NCBI RefSeq assembly: GCF_004761975.1 | Contig: NZ_RQII01000054.1 | Location: 32,338 to 96,337 of the forward strand | Origin: Planococcus koreensis | GTDB lineage: Bacteria > Bacillota > Bacilli > Bacillales_A > Planococcaceae | Direction: 5' to 3' | Length of the DNA: 64,000 nt | Part shown: positions 19,321 through 29,108 of the stretch, piece after piece | Layout of the letters: each line of letters starts with the position of its first letter | Numbering within the stretch: position 1 is the first letter of the stretch | Notes under the pieces: generated by a model | What the model was told of the DNA's origin: nothing | What the model saw: the letters and a program-made list of their open reading frames with translations, nothing else | Database searches by the model: none | Translations under genes and position numbers: made by a program

Positions 19321-19437
19321 GCCTTCCCCTCGTTCCTTCACCTTTTCTTCCATCGTAGCGGGGTTTGGTGGGGGTGGCAAGGAGAGATATTGCTATTTCA
19401 CTGAGATTTAGTTGTTTCTTTTCCAGCATTCCCCATA

Positions 19438-19577
19438 TTCTCCCTGTGTCGCAAACATTTATGACTATTTAAACTAAAACATGAAAATACATGAAGAATC
19501 TACCCCATTGCTGGGTTATATGGATTCTTCATGCAGGTTTAGTGAATAAATGAAATTGTGTGGAACACAGGGACGTG
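19438..19577. repeat. MITE-like hairpin element R3
   Basis: The ends CTCCCTGTGTCGC and AACACAGGGACG are terminal inverted repeats. The left arm (ATTTATGACTATTT...GAAAATACA) and right arm (TGCAGGTTTAGTGAATAAATGAAAT) align with R2 and R4. The central stem CATGAAGAATC/GATTCTTCATG (19487-19532) differs in sequence from the stem of R2 and R4. About 140 bp long, with no coding capacity. Confidence 0.65.
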
Positions 19578-19582
19578 ATTTA

Positions 19583-19804
19583 CTGACTCACCCATTGCAT
19601 ACATCGTTTTATACAATAAATTTTATATGATATCTCTATTGTATGGGGGTTAACTACTGTGTACGGTGCAATTATGAATATTTCCCAACGCCTGTAAACA
19701 TACAATAGCCATCTTCAAAATCGGCTGATTTCATTGAAGATGGCTTTTGGCGTATGCAATTGTACTGAATAAACGAAATCTTTCCGTACACAGGGGCACG
19801 ATTT
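19583..19804. repeat. Direct repeat A (copy 2) with MITE-like hairpin element R4
   Basis: Nearly identical to 10948-11166, same orientation, with the same AGCCATCTTC/GAAGATGGCT stem (19709-19746). It directly follows R3, so two related elements lie in tandem. Together with R3 it fills the gap 19321-19817. Confidence 0.75.
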
Positions 19805-19817
19805 TTTTAAATTTTTT

Positions 19818-21010
19818 CTAAATATAATTCTTTCCACATATACATTCCGATTCTGTTATAGAATGATATTTTTGCCACCCGCAAACACCTAGAATAAATT
19901 TCAAAGATTGTTTCTCACAATTAGTACAATATTTTTTTCCGTATTTTCTAATATCATTAATATACCAACTACCTAATGTCACAGCACTATTTTGACCACA
20001 CACCCAAATTATATCATTGTAAAAATATGGTTTTGTTAAGATTCTTTCAATCCTAAGAAACGCGTCGAAGTTATTTTGTGACCCATGATGAGGTACTGTA
20101 ATAATACTATTATTTGTTAAATAGAATTTGTTCAATTCTTTTTTCTCTAAATTGCTATCAGAAGTAAAAAAAATTTTACCTATTAGGCACTTGTTTTGAT
20201 GATTGGAACAAAACACTAAACTTTCTATATTAACCTTCGATAAGACTGCTTTCAGTAGAAATAGTAGTGGTTCACGCTTTTTTCTAATTCGAAAAATTTC
20301 TTTGGAATTTAGCGGTATTAATGGTTCTTCTTTATCATCGAAAAAAATTTTCTTATCTACTTCTTGATAGTTAAACCATCTAATTTTAATACCATTTTTT
20401 TCGCTAAATTTGCAATTTTAAATATATTATTTAATGTATGATATACCTTGGTAATTACTTCACTTATCTCTTGATCATCCTCTTTTCCTTGAATTTCTTT
20501 TTCTAATTCCTTAAAAAATTCCTCGTTATTATCTATTAAAGAACTCGACACCTCACTTAACTCTTCTGTATCAACCCTATAATATTCTACATCTTCAAAA
20601 TTGATTTTTTCATCAAAATTTACTTCATATTCTTTATGTTTTTTTATAAACTTATATATTTTAGGACTTTTTAAATCTTCTTTTAATTTATCAATATCTT
20701 CCTTATACTCCGTAACTACATCTTTAAAATGCATCCAGTTTAAAGGTAGCCATATTTCTTTTATTTTTATTTTTTGTGGGTTGTTTAATAAATCGATAAT
20801 CCCATATGTATGATCTGCATCATCATGTGTACAAGCAACTACATCAAGTGTTTTTACTCCTGTGTTACTAATCAATAAATTCGTGAAACCACGAATTACT
20901 CTCCCTCCGTCAACTAATACGCATTTTTTTTCATTTTTTATAAGTGTTTCAAAATAAAATGCATCTCCTATACTTTTATTATTTACTTTATTCAAAGCAA
21001 TAAATCGCAT
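19818..21010 (-). pseudogene. ComEC-like metallo-beta-lactamase-fold protein with a -1 frameshift
   Basis: ATG 21010 has AAGGAG upstream and opens 217 codons with the metal motif THDDADHTYG (H62-x-D64-x-D66-H67). The frame ends at TAG 20357. A second frame continues from the same place (...NGIKIRWFNYQEVDKK...) to 19818 and contains VPHHGSQ, the C-terminal metal-binding motif of ComEC/Rec2-type MBL hydrolases. The frames meet in the A7 tract at 20395-20401; eight A would restore one protein of about 397 residues. The C-terminal end has CTNC and ECICG cysteine pairs, a likely zinc ribbon. Stand-alone MBL proteins of this type occur in defence islands; the substrate is unknown. Confidence 0.75.
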
Positions 21011-21039
21011 TTTAATTTCTCCTTAAAAATAGTATCAAT

Positions 21040-21300
21040 ATCTTAACTTCCTAGTGGTCAAACCACTATTTTTAGAATTCCAATGTAACCTTGCTGCTCA
21101 TTATTTTTCTTCTAGATTTCTTTCAAGCGTTTGATTTCATCGCAATGCTTGAATCATCCATTCTCAACATTAGATTCGAGTCCCTTCTTACCAAAGTTCT
21201 AATGTTGTCTCAGCCAGTTCGATAGCGAGTTAATATGAATATTCATTTCTTCCGTAACATCTTGGTTAAATCATTTCTCTTCCAGGACTCTCAGGACCAC
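21040..21300 (-). mobile_element. Decayed IS3-type transposase orfA remnant
   Basis: In one minus-strand frame the sequence reads VVLRVLEEK*FNQDVTEEMNI, then HINSLSNWLRQH*NFGKKGL, then CDEIKRLKEI*KKNNEQQGY and GILKIVV. These are the helix-turn-helix (NIHxNSLSNWLRQ) and the leucine-zipper-like DEIKRLKxExK...ILK end of IS3-family OrfA, broken by several stops. No orfB was found next to it. The remaining bases of the gap 21301-21595 are AT-rich with nothing recognisable. Confidence 0.7.
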
Positions 21301-21595
21301 ATAGTGTTTTTATTAAACATATTTCAAATCTCTATATTTTTCTTGTAAGTACTCATGTAAATCCCCTCTTTTAGAAACCTATTGATGGCACAATTGTGGC
21401 ACCTATGGTGTTCATTCTATGAGGAAAACAAACAGAGAACGTCAGAATTTCAGAAAAATTTACAGGAATGCATAAAATATTAAAAACTATTAGCGAAATA
21501 TTGACACAACTATTGTTGAAATGTAGTACTTATAAATCATTGTGCATTGTTAAAATAGATAATAATTGATTCTTTTCAAAATTTCATTATAGCTA

Positions 21596-23122
21596 TTAAA
21601 AAATTTGTTTTAATATTTTCACGACATCTTCATGATTTTCATACCAAATAACGTCAACCCCCAATTTCAAAAGATTTTGTCTCAAAATCTGATGATGCCG
21701 TTCTAAAAATCTGTTTCCAACCTGCGTTTTCAAGTCTTTAAGATATTTTGATTTTTTAATTGAGTGTGAATGGAGAAGAACATAAGTTTTTACTTCAGCT
21801 TCTTTCTCCGTTTCTAACAATAGTCTTCTTAAATTCGGATCATTTAATGATAATCCAACCATCACTACTATATTTCTTCTTAAAGCTTTAGATTGTACAC
21901 GGTTTCTTTCTGATTTATTTTTTAATTGTTGTAAATCAAAGTATGATTTCTCAGTGAAAACAATTTCTTGATCTTTAATTTCATATTCTTTGTATTTACT
22001 ATCATCTTCTGGTAAGAAACCGTGAACATGATAGATGGGAAATCTATTAGACTGAGCTACGTCACCTCTAAAGACTGTTTCAATTTCAAAGTCTGGATTC
22101 GCTTTTTTTATTTCTCTTTGCAACAAATCGTCATAATTATAAGTAATAACTTTAGTAATACCTCTATTTTTTTTTGAACTAACAATTTTTTCTGCAATTT
22201 CTTTCAGTTGCGAATCAGAGTTAGATGGTTCTTCATATTTTTCATATAACACTCCTCGTAATCTTTGATTAAATTCTTTTCTATAGTTAGGCTCTCCTAG
22301 TTCAGCTTCTGGATTCGAAATACCAGATTCAAGATAATTTGCCGCTAAAAGTGTATTCGAACCTAATAAATAGTTTAATTCCTTTTTTAACATTATTTTC
22401 TCTAAATAATTAAGCTCTTCGGCTTCTTTATCATTTGAAAATTCTAAATTGTTCACAACATCTTCGCTTAATCCATTAATTAACTCATGCCATAAGGGCA
22501 GTTCGTATTCTTTTGAAACTCCTGAACCTAAAAAAAGAACACATCCATTAGTAGCTATTAAATTTTTCAAAACTCCAATATTATCGCTGATAGACTGTTT
22601 TTCTGTCGTTTCTTCAATTAGAGTTTTTTCTATTTCAGCAAAATTGAGATCATTATAATTGGATTTATAATTATGAGAAAGTCTCATATTATTTTCAACT
22701 TGTTTTAAATCCCAGATATTTAATTCTATCTGTCCATCAGTAACCTCTTGCCATATTTCTCTATAATCCGGTTCATTTATCGATATACTATCGACATTCA
22801 ATATTAATAAAAAAGTTTTAATTTCATTTTTTGGAAGACTATTAATATTTTGAGCAATTTTACTAAATTCTTTTTTATTAAGTTTTTTTCTTATTTCAAT
22901 TAAAACAGGACCTTTCAAATTCTTCCAATCTTTCGGCAATATAGCATCAAACTTTAAAGAGTTATTATCATTTGTTTCAATAACAAAATCTGTAAATATT
23001 GTTTCTTTTTTTAACTTAAATTCTTCTAAAAAATAGTAGAGTATATATTTTTCAAACATATATTGCTCTTCACTAATTGAAATACTCTTACTTTTTATAT
23101 TCTTAAAAGGTTTTTTCTCCAC
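21596..23122 (-). CDS. SIR2-like protein with restriction-endonuclease-like N-terminus
   Basis: 508 residues from GTG 23122 (GGGAG 6 nt upstream). Residues about 20-145 look like a PD-(D/E)XK fold: D59 (KFDAILP), GPVLIEIR with E76 but R78 where lysine is expected, and a final IELNIWDLKQV strand. From about 185 to 440 is a SIR2-like NAD-binding domain: FLGSGVS (198-203), TYNYDDLL (327-334), HVHG (365-368) and VGLSLNDPNLRRLL (422-435). Bacterial SIR2 effectors destroy NAD+ during phage infection. The N-terminal domain would recognise the trigger or bind nucleic acid (inference). No partner gene is adjacent in the same unit, so it may act alone. Confidence 0.82.
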   Translation of the reverse strand: MEKKPFKNIKSKSISISEEQYMFEKYILYYFLEEFKLKKETIFTDFVIETNDNNSLKFDAILPKDWKNLKGPVLIEIRKKLNKKEFSKIAQNINSLPKNEIKTFLLILNVDSISINEPDYREIWQEVTDGQIELNIWDLKQVENNMRLSHNYKSNYNDLNFAEIEKTLIEETTEKQSISDNIGVLKNLIATNGCVLFLGSGVSKEYELPLWHELINGLSEDVVNNLEFSNDKEAEELNYLEKIMLKKELNYLLGSNTLLAANYLESGISNPEAELGEPNYRKEFNQRLRGVLYEKYEEPSNSDSQLKEIAEKIVSSKKNRGITKVITYNYDDLLQREIKKANPDFEIETVFRGDVAQSNRFPIYHVHGFLPEDDSKYKEYEIKDQEIVFTEKSYFDLQQLKNKSERNRVQSKALRRNIVVMVGLSLNDPNLRRLLLETEKEAEVKTYVLLHSHSIKKSKYLKDLKTQVGNRFLERHHQILRQNLLKLGVDVIWYENHEDVVKILKQIF

Positions 23123-23261
23123 AATAATCTCCCGTCTATCATTTTATCGAAAAACTTATATAGCATACTTCCTTGGGATTGACATAATTCCTAAACACTT
23201 TATACGGATGATTAAAAAGAAAAAATCATAACCGAAATGTGGATAAAATTGTTGTGGTTAT

Positions 23262-23338
23262 AGATTAAGTATAAAGCGTAGTGTATTTTCAAAATCGTTT
23301 AGAATTGTTTTTTCCTAGGGACGCGAATTTCTTAGAAC
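23262..23338. repeat. Direct repeat B (copy 2)
   Basis: AAGTATAAAG, GTAGTGTATT, then TCAAAATCGTTTAGAATT (23289-23306) and CCTAGGGACGCGAATTTCTTAG. Same orientation as 12993-13079. It ends just after the helicase stop codon. Confidence 0.65.
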
Positions 23339-23353
23339 AAAAAACATTTAAGT

Positions 23354-25240
23354 TTAAATGATACTAACCTGCCATCCAGCTTTTTCAGCCATATCAATTT
23401 CTTTTTCAAGATCTATAAAATTCTCTTTGTTTATAGCAACTGCAGCAATATGAGTGGGTCTACTCAGTGCAACATAAGCTAACTTCAATGCTTTTAAAGT
23501 CGCATTTCTTTTTATAACATCAAGTTCATTTAAATTAGTGTAATTACCCATTAGATAGTTAAAAATAATATAATTAGAAGAAAAAACACCCTTGTCTTCG
23601 CCAAAAGGATTTTCAATTAAATCTGTATCTAGTATTAAAGTAGCCTTATGCGTTTCTCCTTTCACCGAATGTACAGTTCCATAATATACAGTCTTTTCAT
23701 CTCCTTTTTTATTTGAATCTATACCGCTTTGAAGGAATACACTTTTTAATTCTACTTTCAGTTTTCGCATAACCAATTTATAATCAGAACCTTCATCTGC
23801 AATTATATTAAAACTACTATTAAGAGCTTTATAAACTTCTATGAGTTTTAACTCTTCTAATTCTGTTAATAATCCTTGATTATTCCAAATTTCAATGACT
23901 ACTAAAGCTAGATTTTTCTTTTCATTCAATAGCTCGGATGCAATCTTCTTCTTAAGATAATTTTTTGAATAAGAAAAGATCTCTTCTGGTATTTTTAACT
24001 CCTCAACAATATATAGCGAATTCAAAAAACCTTCTATAATTTTCCCATAACATAGTCTAGCAATTCCTGTTGTTAAAGTCTTCTCTTGCTTAGCTTTAAT
24101 ATACTTTGGAATATATTTTTTTATTGCTTGATGTTCAGCTCCGACGATAGCTATTTTATTTTCACTATTCCTAAAAGACTCTTTTGTTAAAGCAAACTCT
24201 TCAATAATATTAATGAAATGATCTTCAATTGTTAAAGGATCATCAAAAACGATCAGCTGAGGAGAAGCTGATTCAATTAATGGGTTTGACTTTAAACTTT
24301 CATATTTTCTTATACAAGTAGTTCTCAAAATCTTAGCAATAGGTTCTCCAAATCTTGAACTTTTAGATATCTCTTTTAACTCTATTTCGCTTTCCTTTGA
24401 AGGTTCCCAGGCATCCCCATTATCATCATGTATGTTATATAGGGCTTGATAAGGATCACCAAATTTCTGAAAAACTATGGAAGACGATTTCACTAAAGTA
24501 TTTAAAAGGTTGTACTGATAATGATTTGTATCTTGGGCTTCATCAAGTAAAAGATAAGAGAACCTTTCAGAAAATGCTTTTAGAATATTATCTTTATGCT
24601 TAGTTAAATACCATTGAGTAAAAGACAGAGAATCATTATGTCTAAGGAGTCCTTTATTTAGCAACTTCAGAAGGGTTCTTAGGACGCTTTCTTTATATGA
24701 TAACTTGATATCTCCATTTAAAATGATTTTATCTCCAGGAGTGATATATAAATACGATTCTTTCATTTTGGAAGTAGGTGGAGGAAATGAATACCATTCA
24801 GGCTTATTGTACTCGAACTCTTCACAAAACTTCTCTATATATATTTCGTCATCAATAAAATGATATTGCTTATCAGGAAACAGTTCTTTATATGCTTTCT
24901 TTGCAAAAAAATGATTAAAAAACTCATGGATGGTGCCGATAAAGTTAGGATAACTTAAATTCTCTATGCCTAAATCTTTCAACCTCTTTGTAATTTCATC
25001 TACCGCTACATTAGTATGTGTGATTATACAAATTCCTTTAGTCCTTTTTTGTTCTCTCTTTAATAAATACGCTGCTTTTGCAATTAGGACCGTAGTTTTA
25101 CCGCTACCCGGCCCAGCAACGATATTAGCATTATTACTATATAAAATTACATCTCTTTGTTCATCAGAAAACTCGCAGTTTTTAGGAAGGAGAGATTCTT
25201 CAATACTTTTATAAAATGGATCATCTATCATTCTTTTCAC
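23354..25240 (-). CDS. UvrD/Rep-like helicase, Gabija GajB-like
   Basis: 628 residues. Q-motif-like FSDEQRDVILYS (24-35), Walker A GPGSGKTT (43-50), GTIHEF, DEAQD Walker B near 235, and a C-terminal VHSVKGETHKATLILD motif V/VI region place it in superfamily 1A. The GTG start overlaps the stop of the OLD-nuclease gene (GTGA), so translation is coupled, as in Gabija, where GajB senses DNA or nucleotides and acts with the GajA nuclease. It is longer than the described Bacillus cereus GajB, so Gabija-like is safer than a firm call. The gene is intact although its partner is frameshifted. Confidence 0.82.
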   Translation of the reverse strand: MKRMIDDPFYKSIEESLLPKNCEFSDEQRDVILYSNNANIVAGPGSGKTTVLIAKAAYLLKREQKRTKGICIITHTNVAVDEITKRLKDLGIENLSYPNFIGTIHEFFNHFFAKKAYKELFPDKQYHFIDDEIYIEKFCEEFEYNKPEWYSFPPPTSKMKESYLYITPGDKIILNGDIKLSYKESVLRTLLKLLNKGLLRHNDSLSFTQWYLTKHKDNILKAFSERFSYLLLDEAQDTNHYQYNLLNTLVKSSSIVFQKFGDPYQALYNIHDDNGDAWEPSKESEIELKEISKSSRFGEPIAKILRTTCIRKYESLKSNPLIESASPQLIVFDDPLTIEDHFINIIEEFALTKESFRNSENKIAIVGAEHQAIKKYIPKYIKAKQEKTLTTGIARLCYGKIIEGFLNSLYIVEELKIPEEIFSYSKNYLKKKIASELLNEKKNLALVVIEIWNNQGLLTELEELKLIEVYKALNSSFNIIADEGSDYKLVMRKLKVELKSVFLQSGIDSNKKGDEKTVYYGTVHSVKGETHKATLILDTDLIENPFGEDKGVFSSNYIIFNYLMGNYTNLNELDVIKRNATLKALKLAYVALSRPTHIAAVAINKENFIDLEKEIDMAEKAGWQVSII

Positions 25241-27314
25241 TCCGTATCTCTGAGAGGTTCTGTAACATGGTATATAGCAGAGGTTAAATATTCCAAGTAT
25301 TCATCGTTAATCAACTTCGAATGTATATCACCTTTATGATTTAATATCTTCTCTGCCAAAATTTGAGCAGTTATAGCTTTAGAGACTAAATTTTCATCTA
25401 AAGGTTGAAATATTTTATAAGCGAAATCATCATCTATCATTTCTTCAGCCAGTAAAGATTCTAATTTTTTTTTTATTTTTATCAGAATAAGGCTCTTTGA
25501 ATCTACTTTCATGTATACTTTCGGCTAACAATTTTTTTACATTACTTAAAGCAATAGAATATTCTAACGTCCATTTAGGAGCAACAAACACTCTTAAATT
25601 AGAATTGTCACTTTCGTATTCACCTCTGATTTTGAGAATTTTTTCATTTTCTTTTTTAGAAATATAATCTTCAGTCATTTCTAGTTGGACATATTCAGAA
25701 ATAACTTTCTCCTGCTCCTCATTTATTAACGAAATATCTTTGAATTTTTTTATTATTTTCTTTTCTGTTGTATATATAATTCCCACTATTTCTTCATGTT
25801 CTTCTTGCTTTTCAATGTTACATCTCTCTAAAATTTCATCTAAGTCTTCGATATTTAAAATGCTGTAAACGATAACTTCATTCTCTTTATAATAAGAAAT
25901 CGGTTTAATATCCATATCTGTAATTAGTGATACTGGTAAGGAAAGAAAAGGTAATTCTAATTCCTTCGTCCAAAAGTCTGATCTCGAAAAAATCTTTGCA
26001 TATCTTTTAAATGCTGTACTACCAATATTAACAATAGACACTCCATATTTATGCAACGGCCGATTTATAGACTCTGCAATAGCTGGTATCAATAAATTTT
26101 CAGCATCTCCTTCTACTAGAATTACCCCTCTAGCAAAAAAAAGATTACTCTTAGTTACATCTAAAAACCTTTGCAAAAAATCATAGTCTTCTAATTCGAG
26201 CTTTGTAAATTTACTATTCATAGGATAAGCAACTTTGTTATGTATTAATATTAAATTCTCCAGTTCTATCGAAGCTGCTAATACTGTACTGTGCGTAGTA
26301 AGTATAAATTGACCATGACTCTCTCCTTTTTCCATTAGATTCTTCTGTAAAAACTTTATTAATCTTAATTGGGCCTGCGGATGTAAATGAGCCTCAATCT
26401 CTTCAACTAATGTGATAACAGGGCCAATTAAGTTTTCATTATCTAGTAACAATAATTCTGCTGCAATAAATAAAAGATTTAAACTTCCCAACCCTGAAGC
26501 CTTGTCGTCTAGTTCTAAACTAAGCTTTCTTAAAATACTGTTGAGTCTAGCTGGAGAAACTTCAAACTTAGGGGTATTTCCTTTCTCATTTTCACTTGCT
26601 TTGTTGAAAAACTCTTCTAGAAAAGTTGTGATTTCCTTTACTATAGTTTTCTCTGTTTTATCTTCTTTATAGGGGGTGTCAAAAAAGGCTTTGATATTTT
26701 CGTTTGCTTCTGTCATTACCTCTTCCAATTTATGAATATTTCCCTCTGAGACATTAAAAGCTTCATGCCCCTGTAAAATTTGTGCTAGCCTTGATTTTAT
26801 TCCAGGCTGCATCTCCGCTTTAGCATCTCTTAGTGGTTTTAAATAAGTAGTCCGTAATATTTCACTTGCTAACCCTTCTAATTTAAAATCTGAATTCTCT
26901 GGTCCTGCAGTTTATTTTTTTTTCGATAAAATCAGGAATAAAGTCACTTTGAACTTTACGAGCATTTAAAATAACCCTTAAATTAGGTTTGTTTTCTGTA
27001 TCAAATGAAAGCCACTCGAGAAAAACTCCTAATTCTTTATTACTCAAGTCTGTAAATGAACATTCTATTTTAAACTCTTTCTTAGAGTCCCCCTCTAAAT
27101 TATTATAGAAATCGTCATCACTTATTCTATAATTCTCAGCACTTACTGTACCTAAAGTTAGGCGGATTGCATCAATAATTGCCGTTTTTCCTGAATCGTT
27201 TTCTCCTATTAAAACGTTGAATTTAGGATTAAAAGGTACAATAATTCCTGGTTTTCCATCAATTTTTTCACCATATTGTCTGAAATTCCATATTCTGATT
27301 TCTTCTAAATACAT
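25237..27314 (-). pseudogene. OLD-family ATPase/TOPRIM nuclease, Gabija GajA-like, with two frameshifts
   Basis: Three frames encode one protein of about 690 residues. Part 1 (27314-26883) has the ABC-type start MYLEEIRIWNFRQYG and Walker A GENDSGKT (37-44). Part 2 (about 26880-25445) begins LEGLASEILRTTYLKPLRDAK, carries VEEIEAHLHPQAQLR (Walker B and D-loop), LTTHST, and a TOPRIM domain GVILVEGDAENLLIP with LITDMD. Part 3 (to 25237) is the C-terminal helical end. The first break is at 26911-26923 (one extra base near a T9 run). The second is at the T10 run 25465-25474 (one base too many). In GajA the ATPase controls a nicking TOPRIM nuclease. The protein is dead unless these are sequence errors or slippage sites. 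Confidence 0.78.
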
Positions 27315-27497
27315 AAAATCAACTCCATTAATTCTGAATTTCCAGTTTCCTATTGCTATTTATTCTTATTTTGATTGATAATTCCGGTTTTTTATTTATA
27401 TCGCAATTCTTTATCTTAGGGTTTAAGTATGTTCTAACTTTTCCTGCCATTTCAAATTTTTTCTTTAGTTTGTCTTAATGAAGAATCTAATTCTCTG

Positions 27498-29108
27498 TTA
27501 GATCTCCAAAAGCCGCTCTCTCAACCCCTCATCACTAGCAAAAATATAAAGCCCCTTTATCCCTCTCTTCATCAACACATTAATAGAATTCAATATGATT
27601 TGTTCTTTCGCTCTTACAACATCCTCAATTCCATCTTTTCCTCTGAAAGCTTCGGTATCGCTGTATTTTTCAGTTATTATCTTTAAGCAATCATTTTGTT
27701 CATCATAAGTAACGGATGGCCCCAATATCACGCCTACATAATTTAAATCGAAACCTTGAATCGTATAGATGGATCCCGCTTCTTTGATTGTCTCCGACTT
27801 TTCAGCCCATGTGTTTTTGGTATCGGTTGAATTCCATGGGATTTCAAGGCTGTCTTCTCTAATGAAGTACTGTTCGCCATCTTTTTTATGTTCATAATCG
27901 AATGTCGAAACCACTCTTGAGAGGCCGTGTTCTTTATTCTTTTCTACTATGGCATCATGCATTTCTTTGGCAGAGTCGAATATTTTAAAGTCATACAGTT
28001 TATCTTTTGGAAGCCTACCAATCCGCTTCTCTACAAAATTGTCGATCCAGTCGATCACATCGTCTCCAGCATTCATGCGGAACTGTTCTCTTAAAACGTA
28101 GGGCTCTTCTCTTTGATAGCCTGACACTATTTTCTTGAGCCGCTCCTTATCCCAATAACTTTTCAGTTTTAAGACCTGCTTTTCATCATAGACAACGATG
28201 ACAACTTTGCTGTGCTTAATTATTTCTTCCAATTGATTGTCTTCATTAAAATTATTGAAAACATCGGCTCTGCTTAGTAATAAATGCGCTTCGTCGACCA
28301 ACACAATGTCTGCTTTTTCTGCAGTTTTCTTTTGTTTATTAATGAAACTTGTGGGCTTATCAAAATTATTCTTTTTAAGAAACTTCACATTGGCCGCAAT
28401 GTTTTTATACGTTTTCAGCATTTCCGAATGATTTACGAGTAAAAAATTTTTTGTCTGATGGAGATTAGAATTTTTGTCAGCCGCTCGTTCCTGAATGCTA
28501 TTGAACACGGAACTCAGAACCACGCTCTTCCCTACACCAGCTTCACCTTTAATCATGTATATAAACGTCTCATCATCATTGATGTGCTCTTCACACACTT
28601 CAAGAATTTTTGTTTTAAGTTCGAGTTGCGTCATGGACAGCTCTTTAAAAGGAGAAAGTTTAAATATATCTCTGTTTTCAATTACATGAGCAGGGTTATT
28701 TACCACCCTCCTTTTCAATAATTCTTTCCATATATCATTGAATATCTCTTTGTCGTAGAATTCCTTGTTATGGTAGTTGTGCGTTACGCTTTGCGCAGTC
28801 TGACTCTTATTCTGCAGCTTGTAGCGATCATCGCCCAAGAAGTAATTAATTAGTTTTGTTTCAATATTGTATGTAGCTGAGCGGTGAAATTCTTTATGAA
28901 TAATCAAAGTCATCTTTTCTAATTTCTTTCTTTCAATATTATTCAAGTGAGACTTCATGCGATTTTTAAAGGCTACAGTTTCTCCGATATATACCGTAGT
29001 ATTGTTGTTCAAAAAATAAACTACCGGATAGTCAAAGTAAGTATCATTCTTGATACTTTCCAAGGTAGATTTATTAAAATCCCAGGTTTTTAGTTCGGTC
29101 ATACCCAT
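27498..29108 (-). CDS. GIY-YIG nuclease fused to a DUF2075 SF1-type helicase
   Basis: 536 residues. VVYFL (29-33), YIGET (40-44), R50 and E83 in NIETKLINYFLG give the GIY-YIG layout, with a degenerate first motif. From about 180 a DUF2075 domain follows, with Walker A GEAGVGKS (188-195), Walker B VLVDEAHLLL, LREQFRMNAGDDVI, TIQGFDLNYVGVILGP and a closing LMKRGIKGLYIFASDE. Members are DNA/RNA-dependent ATPases found near restriction and other defence genes. It is a single gene at the right end of the island. The next 360 bp (29109-29468) are AT-rich, and I see no gene in them. Confidence 0.82.
   Translation of the reverse strand: MGMTELKTWDFNKSTLESIKNDTYFDYPVVYFLNNNTTVYIGETVAFKNRMKSHLNNIERKKLEKMTLIIHKEFHRSATYNIETKLINYFLGDDRYKLQNKSQTAQSVTHNYHNKEFYDKEIFNDIWKELLKRRVVNNPAHVIENRDIFKLSPFKELSMTQLELKTKILEVCEEHINDDETFIYMIKGEAGVGKSVVLSSVFNSIQERAADKNSNLHQTKNFLLVNHSEMLKTYKNIAANVKFLKKNNFDKPTSFINKQKKTAEKADIVLVDEAHLLLSRADVFNNFNEDNQLEEIIKHSKVVIVVYDEKQVLKLKSYWDKERLKKIVSGYQREEPYVLREQFRMNAGDDVIDWIDNFVEKRIGRLPKDKLYDFKIFDSAKEMHDAIVEKNKEHGLSRVVSTFDYEHKKDGEQYFIREDSLEIPWNSTDTKNTWAEKSETIKEAGSIYTIQGFDLNYVGVILGPSVTYDEQNDCLKIITEKYSDTEAFRGKDGIEDVVRAKEQIILNSINVLMKRGIKGLYIFASDEGLRERLLEI

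Noticed and set aside
11295..29108. Prophage or integrative element
   Set aside because: No integrase, terminase, capsid, replication or conjugation gene, no attachment-site pair at a tRNA gene, and only IS remnants.
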